From UBA1172 sp002457135 (GTDB taxonomy: Bacteria; Pseudomonadota; Alphaproteobacteria; Puniceispirillales; UBA1172), in the NCBI GenBank assembly GCA_965660935.1, contig CBFIBR010000022.1, forward strand, positions 1 to 36,355: a stretch of DNA of 36,355 bases, in the 5' to 3' direction. The notes below the pieces were generated by a model. The model saw only the letters and a list, made by a program, of their open reading frames with translations. It had not been told where the DNA came from and ran no database searches. The position numbers were made by a program, and so were the translations under genes. Below, piece by piece: positions 1-7,169 of this stretch; within the stretch, counting starts at the first letter, position 1, and each line of letters starts with the position of its first letter.

Positions 1-75
1 TAAACCACGCCGGATTTTCTTGATCGTTTTCTTCGCATTTACAGAATCGACCACTGAAACAATACCTTAGAAAAA

Positions 76-93
76 GTGTCTAACTGTGTCTAA
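76..93. repeat. Two GTGTCTAA motifs left of the truncated tRNA
   Basis: GTGTCTAA occurs at 76-83 and again at 86-93. The first 155 bases are AT-rich and hold no gene I can support. A similar stretch (TAACTGTCTAAG) lies just after the integrase at 1304-1315. The pair could be recombinase or regulator sites of a neighbouring element, or chance in AT-rich DNA. Confidence 0.3.
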
Positions 94-155
94 GTATTGA
101 GCCAAAACAAATACAAAGCAACTATTCTCTTAAGATATTGAATTTATGGGATTTT

Positions 156-227
156 TGGTAGCGGAGGAGGGACTTGAACCCCCGACACGCGGATTATGAT
201 TCCGCTGCTCTAACCAGCTGAGCTACT
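156..227 (-). repeat. Truncated tRNA-Met copy; distal attachment site
   Basis: This stretch matches positions 4080-4151 of the intact tRNA-Met gene at 71 of 72 bases, mismatch at 217. It includes the anticodon arm (CAT), T arm and encoded CCA. The five outermost bases of the 5' acceptor strand (GGCGG) are replaced by unrelated sequence, so the acceptor stem cannot pair and no tRNA promoter lies upstream. It is best read as the far attachment site left after integration, not a working tRNA. Confidence 0.85.
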
Positions 228-263
228 GATTTTCTTCACTTTTTGAACCTATAACAACTCTGT

Positions 264-282
264 TGTCACTTCTGTGTCACTT
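264..282. promoter_or_regulatory. Paired TGTCACTT motifs upstream of the integrase
   Basis: TGTCACTT is present at 264-271 and 275-282, 11 bp apart, between the attachment repeat and the integrase ribosome binding site. The same heptamer with the same 11-bp spacing recurs at the other end of the element (3957-3975). The placement fits integrase arm-type sites or an operator for int; which one cannot be told from sequence. Confidence 0.5.
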
Positions 283-294
283 AAGGAGGCTCAA

Positions 295-1269
295 GTGGCA
301 ACTTTCAGAAAGAGAAATGCAAAGTGGCAAGCAATTGTCAGACACAAGTCAATCGGAACACTGGCCAAAACATTTCCCAGCAAACTACTCGCTCAACAAT
401 GGTCAAGAGAACAAGAATTTAGATTGGCCAATGGGAGCTTCGGCAAATTGTTGCCAGATGGTGTGATGTTAAAAGAACTGCTTATAAAATACCGTGACAC
501 TGTCACTCCTCAAAAACGAGGACAAGCACCAGAGCATAGGCGGATCAACAGATTACTATCTGACCCAATTAGCAACACTCCGCTAAGCCAATTGAGCTCG
601 CAACTACTGGCGAACTTCCGTGACAGAAGACTTCAGGATGGCGTAAGAGCAAGCCAGTATGACTTGGTCATCATTCGCCATTGTGTAAAAGTCGCAATCA
701 ATGAATGGGGCTTGCTGCTTGAGAGAAATCCGGCAGATCGGATAAAGCTTCCACCTTCTCCCAAAGCTAGAGAGAGACGCTTGAAGCAATCGGAATTCGA
801 GCAATTGAAAGTAGCATCCAAGAAAACGATGAATCAAAATGTTTGGCCAGTAGTTGTTTTCGCTATTGAGACTGGCATGCGGCGCAGCGAGATACTGAGC
901 CTCAAGTGGGACAGTATTTGCTTCAGCACTAAAGTTGCGTCATTAGCACTTACAAAGAACGGGTTCTCAAGAAGGGTGCCCTTGTCCCCGCAGGCTGTGG
1001 CTGTTTTGTTCAACCAAAAAGAATTAGGAGCACCAGTTCCTTTTCCGATTAATGACAATGCTTTTCGCCTAGCTTGGGATCGGCTTCGATCTCGCGCCAG
1101 CATTACAGATTTGAGGTTTCATGATTTACGGCATGAAGCTATCAGCCGATTTTTTGAAAAAGGTCTTTCAATTGCTGAGGTCGCATCGATATCAGGGCAT
1201 AAAGACCCTCGAATGCTATTTCGATATACACACTTGGATGCAACCGAAATAGCGCAAAAATTGAAGTAG
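295..1269 (+). CDS. int: Tyrosine recombinase (site-specific integrase)
   Basis: A 324-residue tyrosine recombinase that would insert and excise the element at the tRNA-Met gene. The start is set at GTG 295 because AAGGAGG (283-289) lies six bases upstream; it gives an N-terminus (ATFRKRNAKW) like the arm-binding domains of this family. A GTG at 274 in the same frame has no such site. From the 295 start the catalytic set is visible: Arg196 (GMRRSE), Lys221 (TKNG), HDLRH with His276 and Arg279, His302 (SGHKD) and the nucleophile Tyr311 (RYTHL). A SAM-like core-binding domain occupies about residues 60-150. The length is normal and there are no breaks, so it may still be active. It lies next to the truncated tRNA copy, the usual place for int. 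Confidence 0.93.
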   Translation: MATFRKRNAKWQAIVRHKSIGTLAKTFPSKLLAQQWSREQEFRLANGSFGKLLPDGVMLKELLIKYRDTVTPQKRGQAPEHRRINRLLSDPISNTPLSQLSSQLLANFRDRRLQDGVRASQYDLVIIRHCVKVAINEWGLLLERNPADRIKLPPSPKARERRLKQSEFEQLKVASKKTMNQNVWPVVVFAIETGMRRSEILSLKWDSICFSTKVASLALTKNGFSRRVPLSPQAVAVLFNQKELGAPVPFPINDNAFRLAWDRLRSRASITDLRFHDLRHEAISRFFEKGLSIAEVASISGHKDPRMLFRYTHLDATEIAQKLK

Positions 1270-1327
1270 GTTCAGCATGTAACATCATTTTTTTTGAGAC
1301 AACTAACTGTCTAAGATTGACAGTCCG

Positions 1328-1822
1328 ATGAACTTGTCCTATCGAATTGAAAAAAATACCGCCTCCGTAGGGCAAGCATTGACAGACACCTTCTACCTTG
1401 AACGTTTCGTGATGGCGCATCAGGCGCAGTTCGACGATGCGCTTTCCGAACTGGAGACAGGCCATAAAGAAACCCATTGGATGTGGTTTATCTTCCCGAT
1501 TGCCCCCGGACTGGCCAAGAGCGATATCGGGCAATATTACGAGGTTAGCGGCCTTGACGAAGCATGCGCGTTTCTAGCACATCCGGAACTGGGGGATAAT
1601 TTCCGCAGATGCGTGGCGGTCATGCTGGCGCACAGAGGTAAATCCGCCCTCGATATCCTTGGCAAAAAGGACAAGTGGAAATTCCAGGCATCAGTGACAT
1701 TGTTCCATCATGTGGCCAACGACCCTGCTTTGAAGGCCGATCTGAAAGCCTGTCTTGATAATTTCTATGATGGCCGGCCCTGCATTAGTACCAGCAAGTA
1801 TCTAGCGAGTATAGCCCATTAG
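1328..1822 (+). CDS. DUF1810 family protein
   Basis: The protein matches the DUF1810 pattern: FYLERFVMAH near residue 22, the signature HWMWFIFP at 50-57, a LDEACAFLAHPELG helix at 76-89 and KFQASVTLF at 118-126. DUF1810 proteins are small cytosolic proteins without an established activity; some databases call them calpastatin, which has no support. The family core begins at about residue 22, so the first 20 residues are doubtful and a TTG at 1379 (M-TDTFYLERF) is an alternative start. Composition becomes more GC-rich after about 1390, suggesting a gene picked up from a host-like genome. Its stop overlaps the stop of the convergent gene on the other strand. Within the element it behaves like cargo. 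Confidence 0.8.
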   Translation: MNLSYRIEKNTASVGQALTDTFYLERFVMAHQAQFDDALSELETGHKETHWMWFIFPIAPGLAKSDIGQYYEVSGLDEACAFLAHPELGDNFRRCVAVMLAHRGKSALDILGKKDKWKFQASVTLFHHVANDPALKADLKACLDNFYDGRPCISTSKYLASIAH

Positions 1823-2466
1823 ATTTCAGTGTCAGGCCAGGGCAAGTGCGGCTGACCACGGCTCATGGGCACGAAAAATCGCTCCCGCAGGAATTCGAGA
1901 TCATCCTCATAATGCGCGATAGCTACTGCGTAATTTGCAACGTCCCTGCGCCGTTTTCTCAACTTGCAATTGCTGGCAATAATGTTTGCCACCTTCATCA
2001 GCCGTCCCATTGATTCCGGTTCGTCATATTCTTTGCCAAAGATCTGGATTATTTTCGGATGTAGCGGACGATCGATGAAGAATGTCAGAAGATCTCTGCG
2101 CTCATTCCGACTGAGCCCGTCCGTTTTCCCGACTTTGTATCCACAAAGAAACAACGCGGTGTAGTCATTAAAAATGATCGCCGCATCGAGTGGTTTGCCA
2201 CGCCGATCGCTTGGAATGATCACTGTGTCCGGGAAATATCTTGGAACCGGCGGAGAGACGGGGGGTTCAGGTTTGGATGGCGCAGGTGTTGACGCGGTGG
2301 CTAACCTCCAGACATTCAAATAAAAGGGGATAAGAAGTTTGGTATTAGATATTCGTTTTCGACCCGCTATCACGGACAAACAATTATCGATTTCCTCACG
2401 CGTAGAGGCTTTGGAAGCCTTGAGCAGAAGAGTGTTTGTATCAAGTTGATTCAGGTCTTCATCCAT
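1819..2466 (-). CDS. Unrecognised 215-residue protein of the element
   Basis: I do not recognise this protein. From ATG 2466 it has 215 residues; a TTG two codons upstream (2472) is also possible. The N-terminal third is helical and charged (TREEIDNCLSVIAGRKR). A proline-rich linker follows at about residues 61-75 (APSKPEPPVSPPVPR). The C-terminal half has a compact basic motif, GYKVGKTDGLSRNERRDLL, at about 109-127, then a very basic stretch (KLRKRRRD). No signal peptide or membrane segment is seen. It is the last gene of the leftward alpA-repA set, 61 bp after the ATPase, so it may assist replication or be carried cargo. No function is assigned. Confidence 0.7.
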   Translation of the reverse strand: MDEDLNQLDTNTLLLKASKASTREEIDNCLSVIAGRKRISNTKLLIPFYLNVWRLATASTPAPSKPEPPVSPPVPRYFPDTVIIPSDRRGKPLDAAIIFNDYTALFLCGYKVGKTDGLSRNERRDLLTFFIDRPLHPKIIQIFGKEYDEPESMGRLMKVANIIASNCKLRKRRRDVANYAVAIAHYEDDLEFLRERFFVPMSRGQPHLPWPDTEI

Positions 2467-2527
2467 GATCAATACTCTGAGGTGATGCCCACTAAAACAA
2501 TAGTTTCAAAATAACACTCAAGCAACT

Positions 2528-3574
2528 TTAGCTTATAATTTCAAGCGGCATTTCGACCTCAATACACTGATATGATCCTTTTACGGGCTGGCACAGTTTT
2601 CCGACTTCAAGAAGCCTGCGAAGCGTACGATTTACCGTTTTATCAGATGCCTGAACCCCCTCGCCTCTTAATATTTCGAGTATCTCTGCCCGACTCATTG
2701 TTTTTTCGCCAATGATTGACGGCAGAGCTGCATCAAGTTGACTGGCCAGCGATATTGCGGCAGGTGCGTCAGACATGGTGGAAAAGGCGCGATCAGCCTT
2801 TTCAAGTGCGAGTGACGTGATCGGCTGTCCCTCGTCGTCGAAACCGAACTCTTCGCTAAGGTCGATTATATGGGATTGGATCGTCAAGGGTGCCGCCGGC
2901 TCATCGTCTTTCGGAGGCTTCGCGTCGCACCTCAATGTGAATTTTGTCTGACCTCCGTTCTGGATTTCCAAACCGACATCCACTGCACCATTTAAGGCAC
3001 TATGTCCCCTGGCTCCGCCAATTCCACTCTTCGAAGGATGATGAACAACCATCACTGCGGTTCCCAGTTCATTAATGAGGCGCGTCACACCTCTCACAAA
3101 GTTGGACATGTCTCTTGCTGAATTCTCGTCTCCATCCAGAGAGCGGTTCAAGGTATCGAATATAATCAGGTCGATCTGGCCAAACCGGCTGGCATGCTCC
3201 ATTACAGCCTCTACAAGGCTGGAGATCACATCATTTTGGTTCAACATTTGGGCTTGCGGAATAATGCCAAATGAAGATTCTGTGATTTCCATGCCTCTGA
3301 ATAACTCCCATGCACGCAGTCGCTTCTGCATTCCTGCCTGTCCTTCAGCGATGCAATATAAGACATTTCCCTTCCGCACGGCCCTGTCAAAAAATGTGTG
3401 ACCAGTGGCAATGCTGGCTGCCATATCAATGGCAACAAATGACTTCTTGCTGGAGGGTGGTGCGACCAGACTTACGAAACCACGCTCGGGAATGATCCTT
3501 GAAATCAAATACTGGGTTGGATTTAGGGTTTTGATCTCACTCCGGGTGAGGATACGCGGCGTTGTGTGTTGCAT
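2528..3574 (-). CDS. RepA-like hexameric ATPase/helicase (AAA_25 type)
   Basis: The 348-residue protein resembles the RepA/AAA_25 branch of RecA-fold ATPases that serve as replicative helicases of plasmids and phage satellites. Residues 34-60 form the P-loop region, but the Walker A reads APPSSKKS (38-45), where the consensus has G at the first and sixth places. Walker B is LIIFD ending at Asp140. A VVHHPSKSG motif with His178/His179 and a GARGHSALNGAVD loop follow, both typical of the family. The C-terminus (about 280-340) looks like a winged helix (TMSRAEILEILRGEG, TVNRTLRRLLEVGKL). It lies 18 bp after the HTH gene and is probably cotranscribed with it. The Walker A deviation may reduce ATP use or be a tolerated lineage variant. 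Confidence 0.8.
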   Translation of the reverse strand: MQHTTPRILTRSEIKTLNPTQYLISRIIPERGFVSLVAPPSSKKSFVAIDMAASIATGHTFFDRAVRKGNVLYCIAEGQAGMQKRLRAWELFRGMEITESSFGIIPQAQMLNQNDVISSLVEAVMEHASRFGQIDLIIFDTLNRSLDGDENSARDMSNFVRGVTRLINELGTAVMVVHHPSKSGIGGARGHSALNGAVDVGLEIQNGGQTKFTLRCDAKPPKDDEPAAPLTIQSHIIDLSEEFGFDDEGQPITSLALEKADRAFSTMSDAPAAISLASQLDAALPSIIGEKTMSRAEILEILRGEGVQASDKTVNRTLRRLLEVGKLCQPVKGSYQCIEVEMPLEIIS

Positions 3575-3592
3575 AGCCGAACAAGGCTGGGT

Positions 3593-3781
3593 TTATCGGC
3601 CCAGCCCCTCCCCATCTCGACATTTATCCAGGAAACTCATCAGATTCGTACGATGATATCGGATCGCTCCTCCTATCTGATAATAGACTGGGCCACGTTC
3701 CTGACCGCGCCAGTGACGCAGTGGCGCAGGCTGGAGATCAAGAAACTCAGCTGCTTCTCTTTCCGTTAAAAGTTGTCTCAT
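3593..3781 (-). CDS. AlpA/excisionase-like MerR-type HTH protein
   Basis: A 62-residue DNA-binding protein. The start is ATG 3781, preceded by AAGGAG and a six-base gap; an upstream in-frame start at 3841 lacks such a site. LLTEREAAEFLDLQ forms the helix-turn-helix, and RGPVYYQIGGAIRYHRTNLMSFL is the wing and following helix seen in AlpA, Xis and HTH_17 proteins (described here by position, residues 29-51). Relatives act as excisionases or as activators of integrase and replication genes. It is the first gene of the leftward set alpA-repA-unknown and lies about 175 bp from the TGTCACTC cluster, a plausible target. Confidence 0.82.
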   Translation of the reverse strand: MRQLLTEREAAEFLDLQPAPLRHWRGQERGPVYYQIGGAIRYHRTNLMSFLDKCRDGEGLGR

Positions 3782-3956
3782 GATTGTCTCCTTTGGTTGC
3801 ATCATGTGAAGTGACAAGGCGTCACAAACACACAATCTCATGCACCCTCAGGAGCGGTCGTCCCTATCAAACAACTTTTTTCGACATTTTTTTATTAGGC
3901 TTACAGCCATTGGAACTGCCTATTATGGCCATGCGACCCACCTAGCTATTCCGCCT

Positions 3957-3987
3957 TGTCACTCATTTGTCACTCGTATGAGTGACA
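3957..3987. promoter_or_regulatory. TGTCACTC direct and inverted repeats at the right end
   Basis: TGTCACTC occurs at 3957-3964 and 3968-3975, 11 bp apart, followed by the inverted copy GAGTGACA at 3980-3987. The last two form arms TTGTCACTC/GAGTGACAA around a 4-base centre. A looser copy (AGTGACA) lies at 3810-3816 upstream of the alpA-like gene. These are candidate arm sites, excisionase sites or replication iterons. Confidence 0.55.
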
Positions 3988-4079
3988 ATTCACCAATGGC
4001 GGTCTATGTATAGGAAGTAAGACACATAACTGACACAGGCTGTGTTCAACAGAAATGTTCGAGTTTTTGTGAAGAGAAA

Positions 4080-4151
4080 TGGTAGCGGAGGAGGGACTTG
4101 AACCCCCGACACGCGGATTATGATTCCGCTGCTCTAACCAACTGAGCTACT
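4080..4151 (-). repeat. Proximal attachment repeat inside the tRNA gene
   Basis: The counterpart of the repeat at 156-227. Identity stops exactly at 4151/227 inside the acceptor stem and at 4080/156 at the encoded CCA, so the repeat covers almost the entire tRNA. The exact crossover point within it cannot be seen. Confidence 0.8.
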
Positions 4152-4156
4152 CCGCC
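4080..4156 (-). tRNA. tRNA-Met (CAT), elongator type
   Basis: The minus strand folds into a complete cloverleaf: acceptor GGCGGAG with CTCCGCT (a G-U at the top pair), D arm GCTC/GAGC, anticodon arm GCGGA-loop-TCCGC with anticodon CAT, T arm GGGGG/CCCTC with loop TTCAAGT, then A73 and an encoded CCA. The sequence resembles alphaproteobacterial elongator tRNA-Met. A tRNA-Ile2 with lysidine-modified CAT is the alternative but its typical arms differ. The gene is the integration target of the element to its left, which has restored the 3' end. Confidence 0.93.
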
Positions 4157-4168
4157 ACAAGAGCCATT

Positions 4169-4198
4169 GTTCTAGGCCATTCGCCCCCTGCTGGTCAA
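4169..4198 (-). promoter_or_regulatory. Probable sigma70 promoter of tRNA-Met
   Basis: On the minus strand TTGACC (4198-4193) and TAGAAC (4174-4169) are separated by 18 bp, and the -10 element ends 12 bp before the tRNA 5' end. This is the expected spacing for a stable RNA promoter. The truncated copy on the left has no equivalent. Confidence 0.5.
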
Positions 4199-4347
4199 GG
4201 GGAAATCCCGCCAAAAGCCTGGCTGGAAGTGTGCCGGAAATGATCCGCTCAACATGGCGTAAAGCCGGGGGTTTTCGGGGGATCGAACCGCCCTTCCCTC
4301 AGCATACCATGGCCGCTTTTGGAGCCTCCCCGGGAGCCTCTTTGCAC

Positions 4348-4402
4348 ACCCCGGCGAACACCCCCGGCGAACACCCCGGCGAACACCCCCGGTGAACACC
4401 CC
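4348..4402. repeat. Tandem 12/13-bp repeat downstream of mnmA
   Basis: Four units of ACCCC(C)GG(C/T)GAAC follow one another at 4348-4359, 4360-4372, 4373-4384 and 4385-4397, with a partial fifth. Lengths alternate 12 and 13 bp. The repeat lies in the 313-bp gap between the tRNA (4156) and the end of mnmA (4470), which otherwise shows only the tRNA promoter. It is too short and lacks spacers, so it is not CRISPR. A GGTGTTCACC mini-palindrome arises in one unit. Confidence 0.75.
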
Positions 4403-4469
4403 CGCAGCACGTTCAGGCGGCGCATTCAGGCGAGCGTTTCCATTCTTGCCTCAGAGGCCATATCAGGGG

Positions 4470-5717
4470 TCAGCTGGCTACTCCGGTCGGGGCGGCGACA
4501 ATCCAGCCACCGCCTAGCAGCAGATCGGGGTCATCCGCATCATAGAGCGCGGCGGCCTGACCGGCGGCAATTCCGAACTGGGGTTCATCCAGCGTAATTT
4601 CAGCCACGCCACCTGCCGCATCGGGCCAGCCCGTGATCCGTGCCGGCATGGCAGGCGCGGTGTTGCGCAGGCGGGCCAGCACCCGGCGACCCTCTTTCGG
4701 TGTATTGAGATGAGCATCATCAGCCGCATCGCCAGACTCATCGCCAGACTCATCGGGGGCCGCATCGCCGCCAAGCCAGTTGACCTCATTGATCAGGATG
4801 GAATGGCAGGCCAGCATGGCGCGCTCCCCCACCACCACCTGATGTTTTTCAGGGTTGATGCCGATGACATAGAGCGGGCCTTCGGTTTCGTCACGGTCCT
4901 TGATGCCGCCGATCCCAAGCCCCTTGCGCTGACCGATTGTGTAGTCGATAACGCCGTCATGCTGGCCGAGGACAGTGCCATCATGATAGATGATCTCCCC
5001 CTTCTCAACCGCGCCCGGGCGGAGCCGCCTTACCACGTCACCATAACGTCCGTTGGGGACAAAGCAGATATCCTGACTGTCGGGTTTCTCCGCGATGGAA
5101 AGCCCGAACCGGCGGGCGTGTTCACGGGTTTCATCCTTATCCATGCCGCCGAGCGGAAAGCGCAGGTAATCAAGCTGATCCGGGGTCGTGGCGAAGAGGA
5201 AATAGGACTGGTCCTTGGTGTCATCAATCCCGCGGAGCAGCGTGGCCCGGCCATCCTTCACATCACGGCGGACATAATGGCCGGTGGCGAGGCATTGCGC
5301 CCCGAGGTCACGCGCCGTTGCCAGCAGATCGGTGAATTTCACCGTCTGGTTACAGCGCACACAAGGGATCGGGGTTTCGCCACGCAGGTAGCTATCGGCG
5401 AAATCATCCATCACCTGCTGCTGAAAACGGCTTTCGTAATCGAGGACAAAATGGCGAATGCCGAGTCGTCCTGCAACCACCCTAGCATCATGAATATCGG
5501 CACCGGCGCAGCACGCCCCCTTGGCGCGGATCGCCTCCCCATGATCATAGAGCTGGAGCGTAATGCCAACAACGTCATAACCCTCCTCCTTGAGCAGGGC
5601 GGCGGTTACCGAGCTGTCGACCCCGCCCGACATGGCCACCACCACGCGGGTATCCTCAGGCGCAGCATCAAAGCCGAGGGAGTTCAGCCCTTGAGGATGA
5701 TTTGCGCGTGCGGTCAT
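4470..5717 (-). CDS. mnmA: tRNA-specific 2-thiouridylase MnmA
   Basis: MnmA adenylates and thiolates U34 in tRNAs for Lys, Glu and Gln. At 415 residues it is somewhat longer than the usual 360-390. The PP-loop SGGVDSS is at 30-36. The nucleophilic Cys122 lies in RCNQTVKF and the second catalytic Cys218 in SQDICF; these match Cys102 and Cys199 of E. coli. GHY at 146-148 and the tRNA-binding and beta-barrel domains follow. The C-terminal half carries a low-complexity linker (DESGDESGDAADDA) encoded by a 12-bp tandem duplication at 4727-4750. The start at ATG 5717 has AGGAGAGG just upstream. It is the last gene of the cysE-desulfurase-ferredoxin operon, 20 bp after the ferredoxin, so its sulfur source is encoded beside it. 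Confidence 0.96.
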   Translation of the reverse strand: MTARANHPQGLNSLGFDAAPEDTRVVVAMSGGVDSSVTAALLKEEGYDVVGITLQLYDHGEAIRAKGACCAGADIHDARVVAGRLGIRHFVLDYESRFQQQVMDDFADSYLRGETPIPCVRCNQTVKFTDLLATARDLGAQCLATGHYVRRDVKDGRATLLRGIDDTKDQSYFLFATTPDQLDYLRFPLGGMDKDETREHARRFGLSIAEKPDSQDICFVPNGRYGDVVRRLRPGAVEKGEIIYHDGTVLGQHDGVIDYTIGQRKGLGIGGIKDRDETEGPLYVIGINPEKHQVVVGERAMLACHSILINEVNWLGGDAAPDESGDESGDAADDAHLNTPKEGRRVLARLRNTAPAMPARITGWPDAAGGVAEITLDEPQFGIAAGQAAALYDADDPDLLLGGGWIVAAPTGVAS

Positions 5718-5737
5718 GGGGTTTTGCCTCTCCTGAT

Positions 5738-6052
5738 CTAGTCGTCTTCGGGCAGGCGAACCTTGAGCCCGTCCAGTGCCGGGGTCATGGTGATCTGGCA
5801 GCCAAGGCGGGAGGTCGCCTCAAGGCCGAAGGCAAGATCAAGCATGTCTTCCTCATCCAGCGAAGGCTTGCCCGTGGCCTCAACCCAGGCTTCATCAACC
5901 ACCACATGGCAGGTGGCGCAGGACAGGCTGCCACCACAGGTGCCTTCAATCCCGATACCGTTATCCCGGCCGATTTCCATGACGGTCAGGCCCTCATCAG
6001 CCTGCAATGTCACTTCGGTGTTGTCACGTTTCACAAAAGTAATCGATGGCAT
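5738..6052 (-). CDS. 2Fe-2S ferredoxin
   Basis: A 104-residue plant/adrenodoxin-type ferredoxin. The cluster ligands are Cys39, Cys45, Cys48 and Cys85 (GTCGGSLSCATCH and GCQ), the C-x5-C-x2-C pattern of the Isc/adrenodoxin group, with an acidic helix (LDEEDMLDL) for partner docking. ATG 6052 is chosen because it starts the family's N-terminal strand (MPSITFVKRD) and has GAGGA upstream; the frame stays open further upstream but that part overlaps the desulfurase gene. Genes of this type usually donate electrons in Fe-S cluster assembly. It lies 10 bp after the cysteine desulfurase and 20 bp before mnmA. Confidence 0.93.
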   Translation of the reverse strand: MPSITFVKRDNTEVTLQADEGLTVMEIGRDNGIGIEGTCGGSLSCATCHVVVDEAWVEATGKPSLDEEDMLDLAFGLEATSRLGCQITMTPALDGLKVRLPEDD

Positions 6053-6062
6053 TCCTATATCC

Positions 6063-7169
6063 TCAGTCGATAGGGTTGAATGATGAACCCTGCTTATAGA
6101 GCCGGAGCCAGGCTTCGGCAAGCCTGTCGATATCATTTGACGTGGTATCCCAGCCCGATGAGATGCGAATGGCACTGGCGGCAAGATCACCGGCCCCCAT
6201 CGCCTCCAGCACATGACTGGACCGGACCTTGCCGGATGAACAGGCCGCGCCCGCGCTGATCGCAACACCGGCGAGATCAAGCGCCATCACCTGGGTTTCG
6301 GCAAGCCGGCCAGGCATCGCGATGGAGGTTGTGTTGGCAAGCCGCCTAGCCGCCTGCCCGAAGATCACGGCATCAGGTGCCTCAACCCCAAGGCGGTGTT
6401 CAAGCTGTTGCTGGAGGGGCCTGCAATGCGCCTCAAAAACCTCGGGGTCAGCCAGCATCGCCGCCACCCCGAACCCGATAATCCCAATCAGATTTTCGGT
6501 ACCCGGTCGGCGATTTTTTTCCTGCCCGCCACCACGGCTGAGCGGATGGGCAGGCATGCCTTCCTTCAGGACGAGCGCACCGACCCCTGTCGGCCCGCCG
6601 ATCTTGTGGCCGGAAAGGGCCAGGCTGGAAACCCCCATCGTGCTGAAATCCAGTGGCATCTTGCCAAGCCCCTGAACCGCATCGCAATGCAGCCAGGCAC
6701 CATGGCGGGCGGTGATACCGGCAATCTCGGCCATGGGCTGAATAACGCCGGTTTCATTATTGGCGGCCATGATCGCCACGCCTGCGCCCCGGGGCTGCTG
6801 GCCCAGCCAGTCATCAAGCGCGGTGAGATCGACGACCCCGGCCGCATCAACAGGCAGGTGATGGGCGGATGGTGCGCTTTCCAGAACGGCGGCATGTTCA
6901 ATACCTGAAATCGCCATGGCCGAACACGGCTGGCGCAGTGCCATGGCGTTGGCCTCGGTCCCGCCGGAGGTGAAGATAATTTCTTCGGGCATGGAGCCGA
7001 CACGCCGGGCAATGCTCGCCCTTGCGTCCTCAACCATCAGCCTGGCACGCTGACCATAGCCATGCACCGATGACGGGTTGGCGGGTGGCCCCATGGCATC
7101 AATCATGGCCCGACGGACACCGTCACGCAGGGGTGCCGTTGCGTTGTAATCCAGATAGGTGTCTAGCAC
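6063..7169 (-). CDS. Cysteine desulfurase (NifS/IscS class V aminotransferase)
   Basis: A 368-residue PLP enzyme that removes sulfur from cysteine as a protein-bound persulfide. SGGTEANAMA (68-77) binds the PLP phosphate; His91 in GIEH stacks on the ring; HCDAVQ (161-166) gives the aspartate; SGHKIGGPTG places the Schiff-base Lys189; RPGTEN (221-226) is conserved. The persulfide Cys310 lies in GAACSSGK, the long-loop class I arrangement. It begins with GTG 7169, which overlaps the last codons of cysE (the GTG shares bases with TCGTGCTAG), so translation is probably coupled. Context suggests supply of sulfur to both Fe-S assembly and MnmA. Confidence 0.95.
   Translation of the reverse strand: MLDTYLDYNATAPLRDGVRRAMIDAMGPPANPSSVHGYGQRARLMVEDARASIARRVGSMPEEIIFTSGGTEANAMALRQPCSAMAISGIEHAAVLESAPSAHHLPVDAAGVVDLTALDDWLGQQPRGAGVAIMAANNETGVIQPMAEIAGITARHGAWLHCDAVQGLGKMPLDFSTMGVSSLALSGHKIGGPTGVGALVLKEGMPAHPLSRGGGQEKNRRPGTENLIGIIGFGVAAMLADPEVFEAHCRPLQQQLEHRLGVEAPDAVIFGQAARRLANTTSIAMPGRLAETQVMALDLAGVAISAGAACSSGKVRSSHVLEAMGAGDLAASAIRISSGWDTTSNDIDRLAEAWLRLYKQGSSFNPID

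Larger units (their letters stand above)
156..4079. mobile_element. Integrated element of about 3.9 kb in tRNA-Met(CAT)
   Basis: The span is bounded by a 72-bp direct repeat of tRNA-Met sequence (156-227 and 4080-4151; single mismatch at 217/4141). It carries a tyrosine integrase beside the left copy and an AlpA/excisionase-like HTH gene near the right copy. Between them are a RepA-like ATPase, an unknown protein and a DUF1810 protein. Base composition is clearly more AT-rich than the chromosome to the right, although the DUF1810 gene looks closer to host composition. Integrases of this family commonly use the 3' part of a tRNA gene as attB and restore it on insertion, which matches the intact tRNA on the promoter side here. 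No capsid, terminase, relaxase or type IV secretion gene is visible, so the element is either a satellite or mobilised by another replicon. Confidence 0.85.

Noticed and set aside
156..232. Second functional tRNA-Met gene
   Set aside because: The 5' acceptor strand is replaced, so the stem does not form, and no promoter is visible.
1328..2466. Toxin-antitoxin pair made of the DUF1810 gene and the unknown gene
   Set aside because: The genes converge instead of forming an operon, and neither has known toxin or antitoxin motifs.
4348..4402. CRISPR array
   Set aside because: Units are 12-13 bp and contiguous with no spacers; no cas gene is present.
4710..5741. Long plus-strand open frame (343 codons) opposite mnmA
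   Set aside because: It lies antisense to a clear mnmA with catalytic motifs. Its protein has no family features, and GC-rich third positions create such frames here.
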